The position numbers were made by a program, and so were the translations under genes. This document shows, piece by piece, positions 9,594 through 17,931 of a stretch of DNA of 18,803 nt. The stretch is from Gymnopus androsaceus JB14. Its lineage: Eukaryota > Basidiomycota > Agaricomycetes > Agaricales > Omphalotaceae. The notes below the pieces were generated by a model, which was not told where the DNA came from, did no database searches, and saw only the letters and a list, made by a program, of their open reading frames with translations. Each line of letters begins with the position of its first letter. Within the stretch, counting starts at the first letter, position 1. The stretch is taken from positions 1 to 18,803 of the forward strand of contig ML770120.1 of NCBI GenBank assembly GCA_009733575.1, in the 5' to 3' direction.

Positions 9594-9879
9594 GGGTTAC
9601 ACTAAAAGCTATAGGCCCCCTGCAGGCCCAGCATTTAAATACTGCAAGGAATACGAATCAGGAGTGAAAAGCGATGGCAACAGTGTAAGCGGAGCCTGGC
9701 CAACCAAGGATTCAAAGTACAAGGTAGATGGAGATATAGTACAGCATAGGAAGGACTGAAGTTGGCGACGTCCAAGGCTCCAAGTGAATGGAATTCTACA
9801 TTCAATCCCTATTCCTATAGTTCTAAATCACCGGTTCCGGTATAAGCCCCCAATCTGTGAACAAACACAAGCATGCGTA
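9594..9879. mobile_element. Interspersed repeat R, copy B, left part
   Basis: It begins with the terminal motif GGGTTACACTAAAAGC and then follows copy A (4387-4640) closely, from the PstI-like CCTGCAGGCCCAG block to CAAGCATGCGTA. It stops exactly where the copia LTR starts. The last five bases (9875-9879, GCGTA) are the left target-site duplication. The rest of this copy is at 18169-18482. Confidence 0.75.
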
Positions 9880-10079
9880 TATTGGAGTTACGTTCCTAGA
9901 TAGGAAGTAGCAGCAGTAAGTCCACACAGGACTTTAGTAGTACGATCACACAGATCGATGGGGGACAACGGTGTTATTACAGGGTAAAGTACCTAGGCTT
10001 ATATACAGTCCTATGTACAAATGATATATCAGGCAAGTGGCTACTGCATGAATGTCTGTGACTACTGTGCATACGGTAA
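9880..10079 (-). repeat. 3' LTR of the copia element, distal part (before the nested insertion)
   Basis: It aligns with 17697-18011 of the right LTR, except that the right copy carries an extra 111 bp. It ends at ATACGGTAA, where the intact LTR continues AGTGGGTACC but a foreign sequence begins. Confidence 0.85.
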
Positions 10080-10105
10080 CGAGGTCTTAACCGTAGGTAT
10101 ATAAA

Positions 10106-10125
10106 GTTCAAACACAAGTTTGAAC
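10106..10125. repeat. Small hairpin GTTCAAAC-ACAA-GTTTGAAC
   Basis: Perfect 8-bp arms and a 4-nt loop near the left end of the nested element. A similar hairpin (ACCAAAC/GTTTGGT) occurs in both direct repeats of the same element (near 11371 and 12010). Confidence 0.5.
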
Positions 10126-11325
10126 CAACAACACAAATGGTATGGAATGATCATGCTCAAATGTTACGCGAGTATGGGTGAAGGCGTTGTCAAAGGTTCC
10201 GCCAAATACTTGTATCTCTCTGTAGTCCAATGTAGTACATTCTCAAAACTAAGTTTGATACTTGATGCAAGTTCTCAATTCAAAGTTTGGTAATAATAAT
10301 CAAAAATGGGTACGAGAATGGAACTGTCAACAATATGACAGACGCCAATGACAATACGAAGACAATTTTGATAAAAACCAACCAACAATATGGATGGGTG
10401 TGGTATTCTAACCAGCTTCAACAGTCAAGGCTTCAATGATATGAACGCACAAACAGTTGACCAACTACAGATGAGGCGTGAACTGTATCACCACATGAAC
10501 AATAGTCACCAAACACTAGCTTGGGTTTTGGGTGTGTTGGTAATTTTAAGTTTTGACCAAACTCTGCATTGACACTTCTAGTGTGTAGCAAAGGTACAAC
10601 GGGCAAAAGGATAAGTGCTCAAAGTTGAGTTTTGTTCACGCTCAGAGTCTATGCTGCAAATCAGACCGGTGCTCGCCGGCTGACAACCTTTATCACTTGG
10701 GTGAGGGGGAAACAAACTTGTATTTGCAAACCACTAGATCGCTACTTATACCATGGCAACTAATTAAATGTGGCTAAATGAATATCCCTACTTAAATGTA
10801 CAATTAACAATTATTATTACTCGTTACGGTAAAGTTCTCATCCAATAATCTATATAAATATTCAATTTTATAATAATCCTGCGCATTTACCCATATATAG
10901 TTGTCTCCTCGATCGTTACTTACATTGGTCCTTCAAGTACAACCGTTTCATCCTGAACAGCCGCCAACTTTACTTCTGTATGTGAGTTCTTCCTAATATT
11001 ACTACCCGATTGTTAATTCTTGTCTTGTCCTTTTTCTTAGCTATTCTTCATCCCGTTACGAGAACGTTCATTAGCTACTTCTCATATATCCTAGCTTTCG
11101 AATGATATGCATATGTCCTAGGTCAGTACCTCATAATCGGACTACAGTTTCTTATCATTAATTCTGGTTCCATTGTTGGCCATGGCCAACTCCTCATGCT
11201 TCCTTTCGGACCCTAAATAGTGGTCATGCCTGTTTGATACTTTTCGTCTAACGTGGTTTTGAGTCCTTGTTTCATTTACTCGATCTTACTCTATGAATTC
11301 CAATCTTGATTTTAGTCCAATAGCT

Positions 11326-11468
11326 AAACTTGATTTTGGTATCCCTTGTCTTACTAGTACATTCCAACCAAACACTAGTTTGGTATACTAATCTGTATTC
11401 TATTCCATATAGTATTGTAATTCTTGTTTTATAGGCTTTATAAGCCTATTCAAAAAATAGGCGTATCA
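11326..11468 (-). repeat. Direct repeat 1 of the nested element (start of its 3' LTR)
   Basis: 143 bp, nearly identical to 11969-12108 and 3 bp longer through an extra TAC. On the minus strand it begins TGATACGCC just after a purine-rich tract. Confidence 0.7.
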
Positions 11469-11486
11469 TCTCCCCCAAACTAAAAG
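11469..11486 (-). other. Putative polypurine tract of the nested element
   Basis: The plus strand reads TCTCCCCCAAACTAAAAG, so on the minus strand a GGGGGAGA tract lies directly before the LTR start TGATACGCC, the arrangement expected for plus-strand priming. Confidence 0.55.
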
Positions 11487-11968
11487 TCCCAACCGCCCCC
11501 GGTTGTCTATTTACTTTCCATTTGTTAGAGCTGACATCATCCTTTTCTCGAATATGACAAATACTTCTGTAGTATCCATTTTCAAAAATCGCCACCGAGA
11601 TGTGATCTCGACAACATATTATCTGTTGGTACCTAGTCCTCGATCAAATCCAATTTTCCATTTAAAATCACATTTGAGAATCCCAGCGCTTAAAACTTCC
11701 AATGAAATACTCTGCGCCACGTTAAGGCTATGTCAATACAATCGAAATAGGAAACACAAATTCCTCTTCGATTACCTCTTTCACAATCACACTTCCAGAA
11801 AATTCGGCAGATTTTCTGCCGTACCGTGACTTATAAGTTCGTTGATTTGATAAATTTTCCTCAAGTATCTTCTTTCTTCTCACCACAATGCACTCGCCAC
11901 TCCTCAACGACGATTTCTATTCCAAAAAATCCTCCGGTACAGTATTCCTACCATGCTCTGTGACCGCC
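11487..11968 (-). pseudogene. Remnant of internal sequence of the nested LTR element
   Basis: About 480 bp between the putative polypurine tract and the second direct repeat. In the minus direction short open stretches are broken by stops and shifts. A segment translating as YFIGSFKRWDS (near 11715-11745) faintly recalls the aromatic pattern of an integrase-tail chromodomain, which would suggest a Ty3/gypsy chromovirus, but this is weak. The open frame at 11503-11829 on the plus strand has no recognisable content. Confidence 0.35.
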
Positions 11969-12108
11969 AAACTTGATTTTGGTATCCCCTGTCTTACTAG
12001 ATTCCAACCAAACACTAGTTTGGTATACTAATCTGTATTCTATTCCATATAGTATTGTAATTCTTGTTTTATAGGCTTTATAAGCCTATTCGAAAAATAG
12101 GCATATCA
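11969..12108 (-). repeat. Direct repeat 2 of the nested element (truncated 5' LTR)
   Basis: 140 bp matching 11326-11468. It ends in GCATATCA, the right boundary of the nested element, followed by ACAGTAA and the continuation of the copia LTR. Confidence 0.7.
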
Positions 12109-12115
12109 ACAGTAA

Positions 12116-12279
12116 AGTGGGTACCACGAGAGAGTAAGTGGATACTCCGATAGACAGAGTGGAGACAGCAAGATACTACTAGTGGAGTGCATGGGATGGT
12201 GATACAAACAAGCGCAGACTACGAGAAAGTGTTCCATGTATAGTTTCAATGAGATATATTTACCTTTGATATTCCAACA
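12116..12279 (-). repeat. 3' LTR of the copia element, proximal part
   Basis: 164 bp matching the end of the right LTR at 18168, with about nine differences. It ends ATTCCAACA; on the minus strand this is the LTR start TGTTGGAAT. Confidence 0.9.
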
Positions 12280-12291
12280 CTCCCCTTCAAA
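12280..12291 (-). other. Polypurine tract of the copia element
   Basis: The plus strand CTCCCCTTCAAA gives TTTGAAGGGGAG on the minus strand, directly before the LTR start TGTTGG. The gag-pol stop codon (TGA, 12287-12289) lies inside it. Confidence 0.85.
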
Positions 12292-12763
12292 CCTTTGCTA
12301 ATCCCATGGATGCTGCGAAGTGTTTGGCTTTCATCAAAGGTAGGGCTTTTGTGAAGATATCTGCCGTCATGTTTTTGGTAGGGCAGTATGTGAGATGGAT
12401 TTTACCTTCCTCAATGATGTAGTGTATGAAGTGGTATTGGATGTCAATATGTTTGGTCCTCGCATGAAAATGATCATCCTTTGCCAATGCGATGGCTGAC
12501 TGATTGTCTGACATGATAGAAATGGGATGAGTAATGGGACCAAAGATTTCCAATAAAAGGTTCCTAAGCCAGATCGCTTCCTTGGCTGCATGGGTCAAAG
12601 TGGTATACTTGGCTTCCGTGGTGGATAAAGAAATGGTATCCTGTCATTTCAACGACCAAGATACTGCTCCACTGTTCAACATAAAAACGTACCCGGAAAT
12701 GGAGTGTTGGTCCTCTTGGGACATACCATCAGCATCCGTGTAGCCTTGGACTGTCTTCTGGTT
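12287..12763 (-). pseudogene. Copia RNase H domain and C-terminus
   Basis: RNase H removes the RNA template strand during reverse transcription. The acidic residues are present: Asp in GYTDAD (near 12760), Glu in STTEAKY, Asp in SDNQSAI and Asp in HARTKHIDIQYHF. One TGA (12644-12646) falls between SWSLK and QDTISLSTTEA, in the middle of the domain. Downstream, TADIFTKALP is the usual copia C-terminal signature. The frame stops inside the polypurine tract. Confidence 0.9.
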
Positions 12764-14221
12764 GCTCATACTGAGCCAAAAGTCTTGGGTGTATTTGAGA
12801 TAGGTGTAGACATGGCGTACACCATTCCAGTGAGTAATGCCGGGGTTTTGTGAAAAGCAAGCAAGGATAGAGACTGCATAGGTGATGTCAGGTCTCGTAG
12901 CAACGGATAAGTATTGGAGAGTGCCAAGGGCCTCTCTGTAGGGTTTGTCACGCATGAAAGCAATTTCCTCGACTGTATTTGGTGACTGGTCTTTGGTGAG
13001 GTGAATGTGGGGATCGAAGGGAATAGTGAGTGGCTTTATATCCGAGAATCCATAGCGGGAGATTATGGCGTCAATGTATGATTGTTGGGATAAGTGAATT
13101 GTCCTGTTATGGAGAGATCTTTGGATCTCGATCCCAAGTAGCCAATGGATTTCTCCGGAATCAACAACTTCGATTATAGCCCTGATATCTTTCTTCAATT
13201 TCTCCATGATGGCCAGGGTTTTGGTAACCAATGTCATGTTGTCAATATATATGAAAATGATGGTGAAGGGATTAGATCAATAGAAAACAGTGTGATCAAA
13301 ATCAGACCATTTAAACCCAAGTTGGGTCATGATTTCCCTGAATCGCATATACCATTGTTGATCGGCTTGTTTAACTCCGTAAAGTGCGAGTTTAAGCTGT
13401 AATATTTGACCTGGTTTCACCCCTATATCAATGCCTGGAGGTGCCTTCATATAGATGCACTTGTTGTCGTCCAATTTCCCATAAAGGTAAGCAGATTTCA
13501 TGTCCATTTGGTGAATAATCATGCTCTTCTCAGCTCCTATGCTAAGTATAGCATGGGCTGACACAAGTTTCGCGACAGATGCGAAGGTTTCATCTGGGAA
13601 GTAGTCAATGTCTGGGATCTGATTAAATCCATGTACAACAAGAAGAGCTCTGTGTCCTGTAATGTGACCTCGTTCATCCTTCTTGGTCTGATAGACCCAT
13701 TTGGATGTGAGAAGGTTGGCATCTGGAGGTAGAGTGATAGTTGTGTAGGTTCCACACTCCTGGAGTCTGGAGATTTTGTCATTCATGGCATTGTACCATT
13801 TTGAGCTGTCAGGTCGTCGCATAGCTTCTGCAACAGATAGAGGATCAGATTTGATTTCTGATGTTACCTGACCTAGAGATGCGGTAAGATGTTGCAACTC
13901 ATCACTTCCTTCTCCAAGTCCTTCAATGACATCCCTGATCTTCTTGGTGGGTCGTCTGACTCGTTTGCCAGTTACTTCATCTGGTGAAACTGGTTCGGCA
14001 ATCTCTTCTGGAACTGGTATGACAGGCTGTTCCAACTCGGTGACTGAAGTTTCCAAATTTCCCAAATTTCCATCCTCCCCTTCAACGGGTTGGATCTGCC
14101 TGTCAGAGAAAACTATGTTCCTCTCCATTGTGACAGTGTGACGTGTTGGCCAGTAGATGTAGTGACCATTCGATTCGGGTTCAAGTCCAATCCAGCATCC
14201 TTCCTGGGCCTGTGGTTCCAA
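12764..14221 (-). pseudogene. Copia reverse transcriptase domain, catalytic box damaged
   Basis: This part copies retrotransposon RNA into DNA. Seen in order: SKWVYQTKKDERG, a DYFPDETFASVAKL block, HQMDMKSAYLYG with the first catalytic Asp, LKLALYGVKQADQQWY, a TGA at 13277-13279, then the YxDD box, which here reads Y-I-D-N (Asn codon at 13238-13240). The thumb region follows with LLGIEIQR, ALGTLQYLSVATRPDITYAV and the connection to RNase H. Loss of the second Asp of YxDD should abolish polymerase activity even without the stop. GAC to AAC is a G-to-A transition, matching the general decay pattern. A Pro/Glu-rich linker separates it from integrase. Confidence 0.92.
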
Positions 14222-14239
14222 TTTGCCGGGTTCTTTTTC

Positions 14240-15256
14240 TCATTTAACATAAACGATACTGCCAAAGATGTGAAGATTAGTAATGTCCGGTTTAATACCA
14301 AACCGTTTCTCGTAAGGTGTAGCCATTCCTATGGCTTTCTTCGGTGTCCTGTTCCAAACATATACCGTGTATTTCATCATGAATCCCCAAAGCCATTTTG
14401 GGAGACCTGATGAGATCATAAGACTTCGAACTGCATTCAGCAAAGTTCGATGTGCGCGTTCCGCTATACCATTGTGTTCCGGGGTGTTGTGTACTGTAAG
14501 ACGTCGCCATGTACCAATTCGTTCTAGATATGCCGTGAATTTGTTACTGAGAAATTCTCCTCCGCAATCGGAGTGGAGAACTTTAACAGTTGTGCCATGT
14601 TGGGTTTGGAGACCTGTTTGGAGAACTACATACTGTGCGAATGACTCGTCCTTTGACTTCATTTGGGGTTCCTCCAACCAATCGGTGGCTTCGTCCACTA
14701 GAGTCAGCATGTAAATGCAATGGTTTACCATTCTGACTTGAGCTGGTCCCCACATGTCCATGTGAAAAATGTCTCCAAATTTCTCGGCATGGGGAGATGA
14801 TTGCAACTGAGCGATAGGATACCTGGATGCTTTCCCAAGCATACAAGCACAGCATTCCAGTTTGTCCATTTTTTTTGGATCCAATCCGATTCCATGAACC
14901 TGGTTGTCTCGGAACATATGCTTCACATAAGCATAATTGAGATTGCCTAAGATGCAGTGTGCCTCGTAAAGAGATACCAATCTGCCAATCTTGGTTGAAT
15001 AGACATGTTCCCGTGATGGGATCTGGTATAGTCCATTAGTCTTCGGGATAACTCCAACAAGTTTCCCCTGGCGATCTTTGATTGTCATTTTGCCATTTGT
15101 GGTATAGATGGCATAACCATCATCATCGAGTTTTCCCAATGATATAAGCGTGTTGGGAGTGTCTGGACATAGAAGGGTATGATGGAGCTTTAGCATTTGG
15201 ACTTCCTGTCCATATGTGGGGAGATCAAGATGGAGTGTGCTGGAGATGTTTGCCAT
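14240..15256 (-). pseudogene. Copia integrase with GAG-pre-integrase zinc region
   Basis: Integrase inserts the cDNA into the genome. The core has D (FHMDMWGPA), D (LHSDCGGEF) and E (NGIAERAHRTL) with exactly 35 residues between the second Asp and the Glu, so the DD35E set is complete. Ahead of it the zinc-binding HHCC region reads AHCILGN...CCACMLGK: the first His and the cysteines are there, but the second His (normally GH in LGHLN) is Asn (codon 14942-14944). TGA codons stand at both ends of the segment (15287-15289 and 14240-14242). Confidence 0.92.
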
Positions 15257-15286
15257 GAAATTTTCCGCGTTAGCGGCCTGGATGAC

Positions 15287-15670
15287 TCATGTGGGAATCT
15301 CCCTTTGATTACTGAGTTCGTTGGTGAGTGGCGTCATGTGGGTAGAGCATCCGGAGTCAAAAATAATTGCTCCGTAACTATGGGCTGCAGTGAAAGCATG
15401 GTCGATTTTTCCAACTCCTTCTTCAGTGTCATATTCGATTTTGGAGGAAGGAAAGAGATTAACGTCGACATATACTTCTTCCTCCTCTTCAGGAGTTTTG
15501 ACTTTGATGTTTTGCACTATGCAGTGTTGATTGCTTGGCAATGAAAGAGCTATTTCGAATTTATCAGCTATTTCAGAAAAATTGAAAACAAGATTCCCTG
15601 GCTTAGCGGAAATTTCGATTGTTGCCCATGATGACTCTGGTACTTCCTCAATCATGGATGAGGATGCCAC
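15287..15670 (-). pseudogene. Copia aspartic protease region
   Basis: The motif IIFDSGCSTHMTPL contains the DSG active-site triplet of retrotransposon proteases, which cut the Gag-Pol polyprotein. The acidic stretch before it (EEEEEVYVDVNL) is a linker from Gag. A TGA ends the open stretch shortly after the motif. Confidence 0.88.
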
Positions 15671-15691
15671 TTTGTTGCTCTTTGGCCTATC

Positions 15692-16556
15692 TCACCAGTT
15701 TCCATCTGACTTCTTCTTCTTCTGCTCCTTGGGAGGTTTCATCTCCTTGGCCTTGTTGGCCTGGCTGTGTTTATCCAATGGACATTGATTTCCGAAGTGT
15801 CCTTTGCCTCCGCAATTGTAACAGACAGAGTCTTGGCAACTCGTCGCCCCTCCTCTGCTTTTACCTCTGCTTTGGGAATATCCTCTCAAGGAATTTCCAC
15901 AACCTCGGAATCCTCCTCTTCCCCTATTTCCGGCATAGTTTGCTGATTCCTTCTTGTGATCATCTCGCATTTGGTGAACCATTCCTTCCGCACATATGGT
16001 GGAGATAAGCTCAGAAGGTTTGAGTTTCTCATCGAATTTTACAGAGAAGATGGCTAGAGCGTTTATCATAGGTTTGAAGGTGTCAGGGACAGAGGACATA
16101 ATGGTATTGACAAATATATTGTCATTGATATCGATTCCCCTCATCATGAGGTTGTTGCGGATGTTGATCATGTCGTCCAGATGTTTATTGACCTTGGATG
16201 GGTCAGTGCATTGGATAGTGTGAAGTCACCTTTGCAAAAATGATTCAGTAAGAGCGTTTTTAGAATCATAATCAGCGAGTAGATTCTCCCACAACTGTTT
16301 TGTGTTGTTATAGTGCTTGTACCTTTGGAATATTCCATCCAATAATCTGCCAATAATTGCATTTAGCAAATCACTATCCTTTCCCCTATCCTCATCATCT
16401 GCTCCTTCAGCAAGAGCAGGTTGCGGATTCCATGTCAAATATCATTGATAGCCAATAGACCTGGCTGCAAATTCCACTTGAGTTTTCCACGTATCCCAAT
16501 TTGATCCATCTGACTTTAAGGTTGTAACCTTATCAAAAGCTTTTAATGCTTTAGAG
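15692..16556 (-). pseudogene. Copia Gag capsid and nucleocapsid region
   Basis: Gag packages the element RNA into virus-like particles. Downstream of the palindrome the frame gives VTTLKSDGSNWDTWK, the usual start of the copia Gag core, then QLWENLLADYDSK, SSVPDTFKPMINAL and a Gly/Arg-rich stretch. A zinc knuckle follows with the spacing CX2CX4HX4C (CYNCGGKGHFGNQC, near 15790-15830), which binds RNA. A Lys-rich tail follows. Two TGA codons (16442-16444, 16226-16228) interrupt it. Confidence 0.9.
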
Positions 16557-16971
16557 CATCAGAAAAAACTGTTTTGGGCCCAGGAGGATCTAAGGTCACC
16601 TAGTCCTCTTAGGCAACCTGAGGCATCCTAGTTGGCCCAGGAAAAAGGGTAAAACTTTGGACACCTCAGGTATCCTAGTCATCCTAGGTGTCCTGGGAGA
16701 TCCTGGGATGTCCTGGGGCATCCTGGGGCATCCTGAGGCATCCTAGGATAAAAGTTCCATCCCAGGATGCCTCAGGATGCCCCAGGATGCCCCAGAATGC
16801 CCCAGGATGCCCCAGGACATCCCAGGATCTCCTAGGACACCTAGGATGACTAGGATACCTGAGGTGTCCAAAGTTTTACCCTTTTTCCTGGGCCAACTAG
16901 GATGCCTCAGGTTGCCTAAGAGGACTAGGTGACCTTAGATCCTCCTGGGCCCAAAACAGTTTTTGCTGATG
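16557..16971. mobile_element. 415-bp near-perfect palindromic foldback element inserted in copia gag
   Basis: The left arm at 16557-16747 (191 bp) and the right arm at 16761-16971 (211 bp) are reverse complements, with only about three substitutions, around a 13-nt centre. The 20-bp difference is exactly two extra copies of a 10-bp unit (GGGGCATCCT) in the right arm. The central arms are made of degenerate ~10-bp repeats of the TCCTGGG/TCCTAGG type. The ends read CATCAG(A/C)AAAAACTG. Copia Gag coding runs up to both sides in the same frame, and the element adds stops. With a 2-bp CT duplication the total is 417 bp, a multiple of three, which would explain the kept frame, but this duplication is too short to be sure. 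No coding capacity. The superfamily is unknown to me. Confidence 0.85.
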
Positions 16972-17641
16972 AGATTTCGTCGTCATCGTTGGAATCAGCA
17001 ATTAAAGCGCCTGGTGATCCAGGATCTGATGGTGATGGGGATCTGTGTGGAGAGGGTGATTCTGTATTTGAAGATGGAAATTGGGGTACAGTGCCCTGTG
17101 GAGATGATTGTATAGGAGTAGGTGGAGAAGGTTCGCATTTTGGTGCAGGTGATTGCAATGGAGCGGGAGTATGCTGTTGTGAGGATGATGCAATGGGCTG
17201 AGCAATAGGTGCTTCAGTATCCTCTTCGTCATCATCATCTTCGTTGTCATTGGCGATGTGCTGTAGGTGAGTTCTGATGATTTCCTCCTGTTCTTTTGCA
17301 ATGGGTCTTGCAAAATTTGCTAATTTACCTGTCCAAGGTACATCGTATTGATTTAGACAATGTTGTTTGTCGCACTGGCTCCACCTTCCAGTGAGTCTGC
17401 TTTTGTACCTGTCAATTAATTTGTCGATGTCAAAGATGTGTGGGTGTCCTTTACAAGGAACAGTGTCGTCTGTGGGAGGTAATGCTGTTTGTCTCTGCTG
17501 TGGCGTTACAGCCTTGCTACTCGATGAGCTAGCTTGTTCCGATGCTGTGGAACATTGTTGAGTTAGTGGTGGTGGTGCTTGTTCCAATGATTTAATCTCC
17601 TGTCGAGTTCATAGTGGTGGAGGATTTGGCCTGGGTGGCAT
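16972..17641 (-). pseudogene. N-terminal extension of the copia polyprotein, function unknown
   Basis: About 220 residues precede the recognisable Gag core, longer than usual for copia elements. The ATG at 17639-17641 is followed by a Pro-rich start and a TGA at 17609-17611; from there the frame is open to the palindrome. It has a Ser/Gln-rich beginning and then a compact, possibly folded part with Cys and His (VPCKGHPHIFDID, then WSQCDKQHCLNQYDVPW, then KLANFARPIAKEQEEIIRTHL). After that come a very acidic run (NEDDDDEED) and a long Pro/Ser-rich tail ending NDDDEISS. I do not recognise the compact part. The first ATG nearer the LTR is in another frame and closes after six codons. Confidence 0.7.
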
Positions 17642-17680
17642 GAACAAGGGTTACGGCAATATGATGCATCAATGGTTAAG

Positions 17681-17696
17681 GCCGGGGCCCATGACC
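17681..17696 (-). other. Primer binding site, half-tRNA (initiator Met) type
   Basis: Directly after the 5' LTR the minus strand reads AGGTCATGGGCCCCGGC. It resembles the complement of the anticodon stem-loop of initiator tRNA-Met (CAT anticodon), as used by Drosophila copia and yeast Ty5, rather than a tRNA 3' end. The match is from memory and has at least one mismatch. Confidence 0.5.
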
Positions 17697-17797
17697 TATT
17701 AGAGTTACATTCCTAAATAGGAAGTAGCAGCAGTAAGTCCACACAGGACTTTAGTAGTACAATCACACAGATCGATGGGGGACAACGGTGTTATTAC

Positions 17798-17908
17798 ATT
17801 TGGATCCCTCGACTAACTTACTCAAGCTGCCCGAGTAACTTACTCGGGCAACCAAAAATTACCCAATTGGGTAATTTTGGATCCCTAGACTAACTTACTT
17901 GAGCTGCC
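17798..17908. mobile_element. 111-bp insert in the 5' LTR: 33-bp direct repeats around two palindromes
   Basis: The left LTR has only AGGG at this place (9981-9984). The insert has two 33-bp direct repeats (17799-17831 and 17876-17908, three mismatches, core GGATCCCT...GACTAACTTACT). Between or overlapping them lie a hairpin with perfect 9-bp arms (17829-17849, GCCCGAGTA/TACTCGGGC) and a perfect 24-bp palindrome (17855-17878, centred on CCCAATTGGG). No coding capacity. I do not know the family. Confidence 0.8.
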
Positions 17909-17923
17909 GGTAAAGTACCTAGG

Positions 17924-17931
17924 CTTATATA
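17924..17931 (-). promoter_or_regulatory. LTR TATA box
   Basis: The minus strand reads TATATAAG inside the 5' LTR; the same element is in the left LTR near 10000. It is the likely core promoter for the copia transcript, with a start expected about 25-35 bp further on, at or inside the 111-bp insert. Confidence 0.55.

Larger units (their letters stand above)
10080..12108 (-). mobile_element. Second, decayed LTR-type element nested in the copia 3' LTR
   Basis: The intact copia LTR at 17697-18168 reads straight across this point, so the ~2-kb segment is an insertion. The flanks read ACGGTAA on the left (10073-10079) and ACAGTAA on the right (12109-12115), consistent with a short target duplication with one mismatch. 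Inside are two direct repeats (11326-11468 and 11969-12108), both ending in TATCA. The first is followed by a C-rich tract, which on the minus strand reads as a polypurine tract before TGATACGCC, the way a 3' LTR begins. If so, the 3' LTR could be as long as 10080-11468 and the 5' LTR is reduced to 140 bp. No intact protein remains. The left end does not read TG, so the exact boundary is uncertain. Confidence 0.6.
12287..17641 (-). pseudogene. Copia gag-pol polyprotein gene, one frame with eight premature TGA codons
   Basis: An ATG at 17639-17641 opens a frame that ends at TGA 12287-12289. Every recognisable domain lies in that same frame. No frameshift was found; the only length change is the inserted palindrome at 16557-16971. 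Internal stops in this frame, outside the palindrome, lie at 17609-17611, 16442-16444, 16226-16228, 15692-15694, 15287-15289, 14240-14242, 13277-13279 and 12644-12646. All eight are TGA. Most sit where other copia proteins have a basic or variable residue, as expected if CGA (Arg) became TGA. The copy cannot make a full polyprotein. The parts are described separately. Confidence 0.92.

Noticed and set aside
14090..14714. Plus-strand open frames of 106 and 127 codons opposite integrase
   Set aside because: Antisense shadows of the minus-strand copia frame.
16557..16971. Palindrome as a transcription terminator or a microRNA gene
   Set aside because: It is far too long and too perfect for either, and it interrupts a coding frame like an insertion.
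12287..17641. TGA as a recoded sense codon in the copia polyprotein
   Set aside because: The damaged YxDD box and LTR divergence indicate a dead copy; CpG decay explains TGA-only stops more simply. Kept as an alternative to test.
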